The notes under the pieces: model-generated
Told to the model about the DNA's origin: nothing
Database searches by the model: none
What the model saw: the letters and a program-made list of their open reading frames with translations, nothing else
In this document: positions 22,751 to 32,005 of the stretch, one piece after another
Layout of the letters: each line of letters starts with the position of its first letter
Position numbering within the stretch: position 1 is the first letter of the stretch
Position numbers and translations under genes: made by a program
NCBI GenBank assembly: GCA_004794655.1
Contig: SMMW01000568.1
Coordinates: forward strand, 186,001-250,000
Origin: Marisa cornuarietis
Taxonomy: Eukaryota; Mollusca; Gastropoda; Architaenioglossa; Ampullariidae
Length of the DNA: 64,000 bases
Reading direction: 5' to 3'

Positions 22751-23896
22751 AGAGAGTCTTCAAATCACTCTCGCCCAAGGGAGGTAAGCAATACAAACGG
22801 AATCTCGTGTCAGCGAGTTCTGCTTAAAAAAACAAACTTTATAATACTATAAATATACTATTAAATTATCCCTTCAGAAAAATTGTTCCCAGACGAACTG
22901 TTCTGCGCTCGTGTGAATACATTTGCGCTTTGCTTCACCTTTAGGGACCACATTCGTGATATCGACAAGAGACCGTGCCGCCTGGACAGACTCACCAGCA
23001 CGCTTACCGCCTCGGCCTGCCCCCGACTTGCTGGCAAGCCCAAAATCTTCATCCTTCCTGCCAGCATGGGCGCCAACGACATGAGCGGCTACCCAGAATT
23101 CCCGGCACACAGCCTGACGTCGAGCGCTGCAGACGATTCCAGCATCCTGCGCCGCCCTGTGGACTCGAAAATGTCTTCCACTGCCAAGGGAAACAATTCA
23201 ATCATGCATGTCAAGGACATGAGCGGCTACCCAGATTTCCAGGCGCACGACCCGTCGTCCAGCCGTGCAGATAATCCCAACATCATGCGGCGCCATAAGG
23301 ACTCGAGAGTGGCGCCCCCTACCAAGGAAAACAGTCGCGAGGAAAGTGCGATATCGCGAAAGAACTTTCCTGAGATCGTCATAGAAGAACCAAACTGCGA
23401 GGGACAACAACATTCGCCGTCGCTTCAGGTTCCAGAGCCGTCCCAGCCTGATAGTCTTCACCACAGCCTGAGACAGATGCAGAACGGCGTAGAAGGCACA
23501 TCGAGAAAAGGTGAATACCTGTGGCTGCCTGCACCCCATAACCACATCCACGCCAAACCAGCCCAGCGTCACGTAACCGCAGGAGACACAGAAGATGGCA
23601 AGGCAACCGGAAGGACCGAAGATGAACCTCATAGGGTGCCTGACGAAGCCGACTTTCTTCTGGCCTTCGCCACGTGTCCTGGCTACGTCATGTGGACGAA
23701 CCCCATGGGCGGCACGCACTTCATCAGGGTGCTAGCCGACGTCCTGCAGAACCAAGGGAGGTCAAAGGACCTGGTCACGTGTTTGACGCTAGCCGCCCAA
23801 CAGGTGGCGAGCATGGAGATGACGACAGGAAGAGGGCGGAACTTCAAACAGATGCCTTGCTTCATCTCCACTCTTCGAAAGCCTGTTTATTTGTGA
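17050..23896 (+). CDS. Dual-CARD caspase-like pseudoenzyme
   Basis: Six exons: (17030)17050-17178, 18390-18639, 19329-19788, 21914-22125, 22397-22673 and 22945-23896. All are GT-AG with matching phases, for 759 residues. The start at 17050 is inferred from gagATGgc; earlier exons are possible. Order: helical region (1-125); CARD 1 (about 134-215, HQKLVNELCLQDTGLQEQL); a cysteine-rich joint CPFCRL; CARD 2 split by intron 3 (about 240-330, including GAITPNTY and SLKQETPNSYKMIRKQG); p20-like domain (about 365-485); a 188-residue linker; and p10-like domain (674-759, ending KQMPCFISTLRKPVYL). The p20 His is kept (VHLED, H439), but the QACxG site reads PASMG with Ser at 483. In p10 the usual SWR reads MWT (692-694). 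The fold segments ACPRLAGKPKIF and GYV.W.NP are well kept. Inference: a catalytically inactive adaptor or decoy in apoptosis or innate signalling, from a caspase-2/9-like initiator. Confidence 0.85.
17265..17373. repeat. (GTGA)n microsatellite after exon 1 of the CARD gene
   Basis: About 27 GTGA units starting 87 bases after the donor at 17179. Every unit contains GTGAGT, a perfect 5' splice-site hexamer. Confidence 0.95.
17535..17790. repeat. Dispersed repeat family R3, copy
   Basis: Begins ttaaaggtctagtgaggtgc and ends tctacaaacatcaccatgcacagaaagag. It is parallel to 15365-15515 and is also followed by the shared 50-base block. Confidence 0.4.
17943..17992. repeat. 50-base block, second copy of 15791-15840
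   Basis: Lies in intron 1 of the CARD-caspase gene. In one frame the two copies read TLRLTAKLP then differ; it is unclear whether either was ever coding. Confidence 0.65.
18671..18700. repeat. (GACA)n microsatellite in intron 2 of the CARD gene
   Basis: About 7 units starting 32 bases after the exon 2 donor. The same motif follows the exon 5 donor at 22690. Confidence 0.95.
19922..19974 (-). repeat. Inverted copy of part of the CARD exon
   Basis: The reverse complement matches exon bases 19627-19679 at 49 of 53 positions (catgcagattaagg ... cctttctgcaggctga). It sits in the next intron, 134 bases beyond the exon 3 donor, and its minus-strand frame reads QIKVELEEDACPFCRL. Confidence 0.9.
19985..21770 (+). 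mobile_element. Dead CR1/L2-like LINE in intron 3 of the CARD gene
   Basis: 5' part: endonuclease remnant (LLILGDVNIHFDVPSDPDT, then NSPTHCKGYTLDWVIVRPG in another frame). Then reverse transcriptase (QCDVPQGYVLGPVLFSIYTS; catalytic FADDTEL; NKLKLNDEKTEAMLCG), followed by the conserved 3' part of the ORF (RLDYANSCLWG, LHWLPVEKRI). Frame breaks, a deletion between endonuclease and RT, and stops, including TAG for a conserved Trp near 21562, make it non-functional. It ends in (CAT)n. Same sense as the host gene. Confidence 0.92.
21769..21840. repeat. (CAT)n/(CGT)n microsatellite at the LINE 3' end
   Basis: Probable tail of the LINE, expanded after insertion. Confidence 0.85.
21872..21912. repeat. 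(GATT)n forming the 3' end of intron 3
   Basis: About 10 GATT units run directly into the acceptor (attcag|G). The exon 4 polypyrimidine tract is therefore made of microsatellite. Confidence 0.9.
22690..22749. repeat. (GACA)n microsatellite in intron 5 of the CARD gene
   Basis: About 14 units starting 17 bases after the p20 exon donor. Confidence 0.95.
23078..23353 (+). repeat. In-frame tandem repeat in the caspase-like linker
   Basis: Two 138-base units, 46 residues each (from D488 and D534), both beginning DMSGYP with F then AH following. About 20 of 46 residues are identical. They sit directly after the dead active-site motif. Confidence 0.85.
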
Positions 23897-25547
23897 GACA
23901 AAAAAAAGAAGACGCAAAAGATTAAATGAAACAATCTTTGAAAGACTGAAGGAAGGATGAAAGCAGACACCTTCAGAAAGGATATGAGCAACCATATAAC
24001 TAAGCAGGCGAGCTAAGAGTCAAGAAAGAAACAAATGAAACGTGAAAAGGAAATTAAGGTAGATTTGCATATAATAATCTGTAAACATACTATCCAGGAA
24101 TTACTATTCTTAACTCCTTGCAAATACAGTCATGCTACCTATCATGTAGTGACTCCATCTCACACTGTTTACAGTACCTATATCCCTTCATACCTTCATC
24201 CATTGCTTTGCGTTGTACTCTTGTATCTCATCTTTATGTTGTTCAGTGTGTATATACGTATCTCACTGTCCACTGTCTGATATATTTCATTTATCATTAT
24301 TTGTCTGAGCAGAGAGTGTGATCTATCTTGGTAGTGATGCTGCGAGTTATAAATTCACATCATCATCATCAATCTCCCTTACATGCAGCATACAATTAAA
24401 GTTCTAATTTACATTGTAAGCCACGCCTTCCTTGCCTTTTCGAGAAAATCTTAAATCGTAAATTTCCAAAGGCCAAGGGGTAATTTGTGAACCTACAAGT
24501 ACTTTGTGAATACACAAAACGCAAAGGCACATATGATTTACTACATAATAATTGCATTAGCTGTTTCCAAAGATAAAGAGACCTCACAGGACTTGATGTC
24601 CCTTCGCCTAATAAGCTGAAGGGATCGGCTCTCCTTGACTTTGTTTCTGCGTTGTTTCATGTTTCGATTTGGATGTTGGATCTTCGTGTTTACTCGTGCT
24701 TCTGCGTCGTTTGCTCCCCTCTTCTGTTTTGCAGCTGGAGTGTATGTAATGTTCTTTTGAAGTGTGAACTGGTTGGATCTATTGGCTGGATTCCACACCA
24801 CCGTGATTCACTCGCTTCGGCAACGACTTTGAGTTGCAGTGAATAAACTGCAGTGACGATCACCTTTTCGCTGTTTAAAATGCTAACGTTTCTTAATAAT
24901 CTCAAAACTGCTCGGTGTATTCTCCATCTTCTCCTGATGTCCCTAACACTTGTTTTCTGGAGTCGTTAAATTTCCAGTGATCGTCCTTTACTGCCAGAAC
25001 ACAGCGAGTCTTCTTATTGTTTTTCGAGCTATATCTTTGGGACTATTTCGCGGATCCTGTTCAGTGCAATGAGTTTGCCTATTGCCGAGATATTGCGCTA
25101 TAAACTTAACTTATTATTATTATTTTTACCTGTCACAGCATTTCATATTTATGCTCAGTTTGTTGTTACTTTCTAGCGCTTGTTCAGCCTAGCTCAAAGA
25201 TAAAGAGAACAAAAGAAAGTTTTTTTTTTAAACACTGCATTTGCAAGTCTTAATTAGAAAACTATTTTGCACAGTATAATTGTATTTCTCATGTTGGATT
25301 TGTGCTGACAGTCATCGATGTTTTCTTTCTTCCTTCTTTCATTCGTTCGTTCGTACATTCATTCTTTTTCTATTCTGTGTTGAATGTTTATCTCACTATT
25401 TTTGAATTTAAGATTTAAACATCTTGTATCAAACAGATTATGAAATCACTTAGTATTTTTAATCTTCGTAAGAACAGAATACACATATTTCTTAATTTTT
25501 TTAGTTTAAAATCCAATATTGTAAGACATTAACTTCCAATTAATGAG

Positions 25548-25727
25548 TGGGCGGTCCGGTGGCGCAACGGGTAGCGCCTGTCACCAATACAGTGAAGGTT
25601 GGCTTTCTTGGGTTCAGCTCTCATCTCAGTCACGCTGTTCTTTCTCTGCATGTGGCATCTGTTTACAGGGCTGGCTGCCTTGCCGTGATATAGCCTTAGT
25701 TGCTGGCTCGGCGTAAAACCCACCCCC
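25548..25727 (+). mobile_element. tRNA-derived SINE, best-preserved copy
   Basis: Starts GGGCGGTCCGGTGGCGCAAC. A-box-like TGGCGCAACGG and B-box-like GGGTTCAGCTCTC fit an RNA polymerase III internal promoter of tRNA type. The body includes ctgttctttctctgcatg and the end gctggctcggcgtaaaacc. It is flanked by the 13-base duplication TCCAATTAATGAG (25535-25547 and 25728-25740). Confidence 0.92.
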
Positions 25728-26394
25728 TCCAATTAATGAGAGATAGAATCACCCAACAACTGTTTCTGTTCTTACAACATGACGTATACATTTATTAGTA
25801 AATAATGTCATCAGAAACTGCTAATGTTTTAAGTATGAAATCATGGTCACGTAAATCAGCATTGTAAGCAAATGACGGGGTGCTTTAAGCAGATGCAACA
25901 ATCACACAATTCATAGAATTCGTTAAAAATAATTTGTAATGCTTACTATAACGAAACAACACAAGACAAAACCTGCGCTTTTCAAATAAATACTTTGAAA
26001 ACTGGTGGTTATATACATGTGTGTAGTTATATGCATGTGCGCGCGCGTTTGTTTCTGTGTGTGTGTGTCTGATTGATGTGTGCTTGATTGCTGGATATAT
26101 TTGCATGTGCGCGCGCGTTTGTTTCTGTGTGCGTGTGTGTGTGAGAGTGACCGTGCGTGCCTGATTGTGTAATTGTGCGTGATTGCTGGCATGTGAATAA
26201 CTATTTATACCTTTATACATTAGAACAGTATGGTATGTTATAGAGAGGGAACCCCTCCTACAAATTACCAGCTGCATCAAGGTAGGTCTAACGACAGGGC
26301 AAGCAACACCACTATGGAAAGAGCACGCCGTGTATCTTGGTAAGCATGCAATTCGAGAAATATTAGAGACGAAAGCTTAACTTACCTAGCGACT

Positions 26395-26530
26395 GTTGTT
26401 ATCAGAAAGCGGCGTCCGAACAAATAGCGCGCTGGTTCAATACCCGATTAGCGCAGCAAATTTTCCCCAGTCGACCTAGCTGGCGGGAATGGATACCTGA
26501 CTCCACAGAGTGTTGGAAAAGGTAACGCAG
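26395..26530 (+). mobile_element. Second tRNA-like SINE type, partial
   Basis: Contains a B-box-like GCTGGTTCAATACCC followed by a conserved-looking body (ttccccagtcgacctagctg, ggatacctgactcc). No target duplication found. It resembles tRNA-derived SINEs known from molluscs; the assignment is tentative. Confidence 0.4.
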
Positions 26531-28068
26531 CGAGCGAGAGGAGAAAAGTGAGGTCTCTAACACCTCCCCCCCCCCCAACGACCTGAAAAGGTTAAGGGAT
26601 TACCTTTATCTATTTTCCTACACGATAACCTAACTTTCGGGGTCTGCTAACATATTCCGGTAACAATTCTTAAATTCATCTGTGTCTTCATAATTAGGAA
26701 GCTGTGGATATAATTACTGTGCCGAGGTTTCTAAAAGTACCAAGTACCTTTCGTAAGACATCTAGTAAAGTGCTTTGATCATGTCTTCCTTTTTCTATTT
26801 TGCCCACTTTAGGATTTAGTGATAAATTTGAGAAATGAGTATTTCTGATAAAATAATTAATAATCAAGAAAATAATGAGATGTTAAATATACATATAGAT
26901 CACAGTGATATGTCTGATGGTAAAAAATTATTATGAAATATTACATAATAATCACAAGGATTATTTGTCCAACAAAATAATGACCCCAAATTAAAAATAA
27001 GAAAACATCCGTTGCATCCATTCACACCTTGATGCCTTCTGCAGAAGATGATCAGTCTGTCGTGACAGGTAAAGCTGAACCGAGCCTTACAGACAACTCT
27101 CCCCGCATCCATGTAAGATGAACGACAGAAGTACACCTTAGTTTTAGGGTGGTTTTTCTGTATACAATGTAAGCCACTGACGCTGTTTGCACTGGATTCA
27201 CTCGTAGTGACTGATCGGTGACAGCAATAAACTCCTGGGTAATGACTTAAAAAAATGGAAGGAACGAACGACTAAGGGATAAGTACATATCATAAAAACA
27301 GCCCTGTTGTCTGCTGCTTCGCTGGTTGTCCTCCTTATGATAAGGTAATGTAATAAATGATTAATTGAAAATCCTGTTCCTTCAGTTCCATGCATGCAGT
27401 TGAATGAGTTTCTATGTGTGATATTTGCCGTCTACAGCTTAACAATATATGATAAACCCAAGTATATCCTACTGGAGATGGTACTGTACATATGTTGACG
27501 TACCTGTGGATGAACTATGTCGAAGCTTTAATACAGGGTTGAGTTGATTACACGACCGAAAAAAATTACTTATCTGCTCATTTATCGCATAACGTATAGA
27601 GATATCTGTTATAACAGATAAACTTCAATTCCTGTCTCTCAAATTATCAATACTTCGAGACTAGAGTTCATATCGTGTCCAAGCTGTTGCACAAGCAGAC
27701 GCAAGAACTGCTAGGGTGCACGGACAACACTGAGGTTTCTTTTCACAAGGATACTAAATACCAGTTGTTCTGAATATTCGGCAAACTTTCGATTTTGCTT
27801 CCTTCCGTATTCGAGGAGATTAAACCTTCACGCGCCTTCTCGTACCTGTTCGAAGTGTGCATTCATAATCCGCACAGACGGTCGAAATAAATTTTAATGT
27901 TACAGCCATCTTTATGCAAGACTGTCCCGAGGCTGTTGTTCCCTTTCGCGCTCGTGTTAACGTTGACTTTAATGAGATTCTTTGATTCTGTCTTTTCGGC
28001 TTCAAACCGTTTGGTGAACAACTGGCATCTCCCTTCGGGTATCGAAGGCTAGGAGAGAAAGAACAGCC

Positions 28069-30123
28069 ATGGAGAGACTACAGCTCTCTCTCCCGCTGAA
28101 GATAAGCGCGCCAAGTTTTGCACTAGGAGTTGTTTTGTTCTTCGTGTCTTTCAGCACTCATTACTGGATGAGCTCCAAGATGGAAGATGACTGGCGTCTT
28201 CATGCGGGGATCTGGGAAGCCTGCTTTGTGGGAAACGTCACATATCGCTGCTACTCGTGGACTGATGATTACGTTCAGAAGGTCAGACGAGGTATATGTG
28301 GGAAACTTTATTCCCTTTTAAAGAGAAATTTTATTTTAAAACCTCCCTATCGCAAAAACCAAAACCTGTAAAACTCGTTTCTGCTGAAAAACAGATGTGG
28401 TTGGCAAGTGTTATCACTCAAACTGAACGGAGATGAAAAATTGTATCGTGTCGAATTCGGATCAACGATTTTCAAGGCACTTGATAAAGCAGCGAATGGC
28501 CAACGGTAGGAAACAGAATACGGGCAGAAGTGTGTAGAAAATGATGTAATTGATTTGCCACATTACTTTGTTGTTTTCAGTTAGTCAGTTTCCACGCAGT
28601 TAATAGCGATGTCCTCATTTTAGGTGAAAGTGGATATTGCTGGATGGAAGCGATCGTGCAAAATATAAAATCTTTGCCATTGTTCAAGATTTATACTCTA
28701 ATTTTTGGGTCGGTCAGTCCCGATCTAGACCAGGGGTGGGCAAAGTTTTCTTTCTGCGGGCTGATCTCACAATTCTAAAATAAAATAAAATACCAAACAC
28801 CCACCCCAGGTGACAACAAAGTAAACCTAGTGATAATGGAAAGGACAACAAATTAGTACATAATGGCGTTCTCTTACCAAATTTTGAAGGCAGCCAGAGA
28901 TTGAGAGTTGTTTCAAGTCGACAAGCGGTTTTTCCACCGTCTGAAAGTGATCGAGGACTGAAGGGTTACTTACCCTTTAAAAGAAAATGACTACCTTTTA
29001 ATTAACGGAGAATGTTACTAATAATAATAACCTACAAATTTAGTGATCCTGTAAGATTCGTGTTTGAATGGAGTCGTTGTGAGGTAGAGTTCACGCATTA
29101 CAAATTTTGTTGGCGCCACCTCTGCTGACGGGTATGGACCCGATTGGTTTGTACAGACTGGATGCAGACGGTGCAGGCCATGGACTGTCTGGCGTTGGTG
29201 ATTCTCGTCGCAGCCCTCGCCAGCTTCGTAATTTTCCTATACACCAGGCGGCGCCTCGCTGGGCTTACATCGCTCGCCACCTGCTTTATCTCGGGTATTC
29301 GCTTCCCCTGTACCCCTACCCAACCTCTTCGACCTGCATACGTGCCTGCGTGTTTGGGTTTGCTGAGTAGGAGCAGGCTGTATTGACAGGAAGGTGGTTT
29401 GGAAGGAAGGGTGTCTTGGGTGAGAGGAGTTATGGAAAGCAGAATGTGTGTGTGTGGGGGGGGGGGTGTTTGGTGAGGGTACTCTTGTACACATAAATGC
29501 ATCACAAAACATATAACAGTAAATTAAAAAGACCAGTGGCCTACTAGATTGCAGACAAGATCAAAATATGGTTTTCCTTCAACAGTGCAGTTGATATAGA
29601 GGTTAATTAGCACTAGGATTTGCACTGTGGGCGGTTTGGTGGTACAATGGTTAGCGCCTGTCATCATCAATACAATGAGGATTGGCTTTTCTGGGTTCAG
29701 ATCTTGTCTCAGGTATGCTGTTGTTCTCTGCATGTAACACATTGTTTTAAAGGGCAGGCTACATACCGTAGCATAGTTTAGTTACTAATAATCTTCATTT
29801 ATTATTATTAAACACCAATGCCCTCCCCTCCTACAATGTGAACAATAAAAGCAACCGATTCCTTCTCAAAATTATTTTACAGTAATTTTCTCTCATTTTT
29901 CTTTTCAGCGTTCTTCATCCTCATCACCTGCATACTGTTCCTTGAAAATATGAACGATGACAAGGACATCTTAGGAGGTCAGTCGGTGCATGCTGACTGG
30001 AGTCTGGGTTGCAACTTTGTGGCTCTTATTTGTGTGGGGCTGGCTGGTGGTGGTCTCATCCTTCACACTCTTTGTGGCTGGGGGAACAGTGACACACTTA
30101 GCACTACTGGGCTTCTGCAATAA
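28069..30123 (+). CDS. Claudin/PMP22-like four-helix membrane protein
   Basis: Three exons: 28069-28291, 29157-29294 and 29909-30123. GT-AG junctions at phase 1, 191 residues. Four hydrophobic segments: about 12-30, 84-102, 107-125 and a C-terminal LGCNFVALICVGLAGGGLIL. The first extracellular loop carries the claudin/PMP22/EMP signature: W33, GIW (47-49), C52 and C61, with a possible N-glycosylation site NVT (56-58). Such proteins sit in the plasma membrane at septate junctions or act in membrane organisation. I cannot place it in a named subfamily; the C-terminus has no obvious PDZ-binding end (GLLQ). The stop codon TAA is part of an AATAAA hexamer (30119-30124); a second AATAAA is at 30318-30323. 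Intron 1 has a hAT-type end at 28731, intron 2 a SINE. Confidence 0.85.
28731..28749 (+). mobile_element. hAT-type terminal sequence
   Basis: CAGGGGTGGGCAAAGTTTT matches the typical end of Charlie-like hAT elements. I could not find the other end; this is probably a truncated remnant. Confidence 0.45.
29629..29790 (+). mobile_element. tRNA-derived SINE in claudin-like intron 2
   Basis: Starts GGGCGGTTTGGTGGTACAAT, with cgcctgtcat, gggttcagatcttgtctcag and a degraded tail. More diverged than the copy at 25548. Confidence 0.8.
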
Positions 30124-31885
30124 ACAACAGCCTGCCACTTCAGAGCAGTCTTCTCCTGCTTTGCAACTCCCTGTATTGCCTCTGTTTGTATTACTTACAA
30201 AACTTCGCATTAAAAAAGAACCTCAAGGGTGGACTGGAAGTATGGAGTGCTAGGAAGAGTGAGGAACTGACTGCAGTTAAAACACTTAATTTTTTTATTT
30301 TTGGTTATAACTACTCCAATAAATGTCATTCTGTTTTTACTAACCTTTGTTGCAGTGTTGCTTTCCTGTTGATAGCATTTCTATAAAAAAACAAAACTAA
30401 TGATAATGACAATAATTAGTTATGTGCCAATTGTTTTAATGCAGATTAAATACTGATAAGCCTAGCTTCTCTCTCTCTCTCTCCCCATTCCCCTGTATTG
30501 GTGTGCTGGGGTTTTAGGGTGTGTGTTGGTATATGTGGGTGTGGAGGGGTGTGTCTGAGAGAGAGCATGTGTTCATGCAAACAAGATGTAAAGAAATACA
30601 CATAACTTTCAAACTTAGCTGTTCTGCACATCAAACAAGAACACCATTACTATGTCCATTGAAATGATTCCTTGTAATACCTCAGACTAGGTGTTAAAGC
30701 TGTGCAATGGATGCTCATTCATGCCTGAATCACTCATGCACTCACCCAGACATTTGCATATTCTTTTTTCCCAAAACAAGACAAACTGCATGTCCCCTGC
30801 TGGTCCCGTCTACCTTTAATATACATACAACACACATTTGGAAGAGATAAAAGTTTATAGTCACTGACTCAGTTCTAAACCAAAATGGGATTCCCTCTCT
30901 CACACAGAGAAATAGCACTTTCTATTGAGAATCCTAAATTCGGTTTAATACACATTAGCGCTATAACAAGGTTTCAGAGCTTAGATAATGGTTGAAACCA
31001 AGGTTTCCCTTAGCGCGGACTGTCAAGGTCGCTGACGTCACGCTTCCGAAGTTTTTGCCTTCACCAAGACGTTTACGGAAAAACAAAAACAAAAAAAACA
31101 TCAACGGCCCGACCTGTCCCAACTTAAATTGATGAAGGAGCCACACACTTTTCCTGTCCCGTTAAATCGCTGATACAGTCTATTGTGCCACGCTATGCTC
31201 ATTATAAACAAATTGAAAAGTTCACTAAACCATACTTAGATTGCCAAAATTTTAATCAACTAAGTAATGAAACTTTCCTATAATAGTCAAGTATAAACAC
31301 ATTAATCCATTTACAAACGTGTATAAATACATTTAATCTTTTTCGGTTTTACAGCAATACCGTAATATTTGATGTTCTTTTGATTTTCAAGATAGGACAT
31401 GCGCAATAATTAAACAAATAAATTTTAGAGTTGGGTCTGTCATTATAGTTCAGCTCGCGTTTACACGGGGCCGGTACCTGGTACTCCCCCAGCTCTTTAC
31501 AAAATATTGTGATGGAAATAATCCAAGCTATTAAAATAACTGTTTCGTCCAGCATAAGTAATCATTATTTCTTTTGAATTGTATCAGGCTTTGAATTGTG
31601 TGCCTTCTCATGCGCACGGGACTTTTTAACTTTTATGAGTCATAGTTATTTGCAGTTCAGGGAGTTCATTGTCATCTGCTGAATCAGCGTTTGCGTTTTA
31701 CTGCGTTTCGGTGATTGGATATTCCTTCGACACTAGCTCTCCTTTCGAATTCAAATATACAAAAACGTAAAATACATCTAACAATTCCTTAATTTTATTT
31801 CACAGCAAAATATGGTCGTTTTCAAAGAAAATTTCGTAATATCTGACCTACTGTGATCTGACCGCATACGTATCACGCGCCTTTT
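30124..31885. other. 3' flank of the claudin-like gene and gap before STAM
   Basis: AATAAA at 30318-30323 is the likely poly(A) signal. Beyond it is AT-rich DNA with a G/T-rich stretch at 30500-30560; no gene or clear repeat seen. Confidence 0.55.
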
Positions 31886-31938
31886 ACCGGAAGTAAACAA
31901 GTAGACGTTCAATGACGTCAAGGTTTTAGCGCATGCGT
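31886..31938 (+). promoter_or_regulatory. STAM proximal promoter motifs (ETS and NRF1-like)
   Basis: ACCGGAAGT (31886-31894) is a perfect ETS/GABP site and GCGCATGCGT (31929-31938) covers the NRF1 core. They lie 70-120 bases before the STAM start codon, with no TATA box. This combination is typical of broadly expressed genes; function is inferred. Confidence 0.45.
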
Positions 31939-32005
31939 AATTAAAAATCGGAAAGTGGAGAGTAAAGCTAGAGGAGACTAATACTATTGTTGTCATCATT
32001 GAAAT

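Larger units (their letters stand above)
23897..28068. other. Intergenic region between the CARD-caspase and claudin-like genes
   Basis: No gene recognised. ATTAAA at about 23922 or AATAAA at 24842-24847 could end the caspase-like transcript. A LINE-type tail (attgcgctataaacttaac then TTA repeats) lies near 25090-25125. One full SINE is at 25548-25727 and a second SINE type at about 26395-26530. CA/TG-rich low-complexity DNA fills 26020-26180. Confidence 0.55.

Noticed and set aside
22465..22796. Cys/Leu/Ser-rich minus-strand frames across the p20 exon
   Set aside because: Produced by (GACA)n and the antisense of the caspase-like exon.
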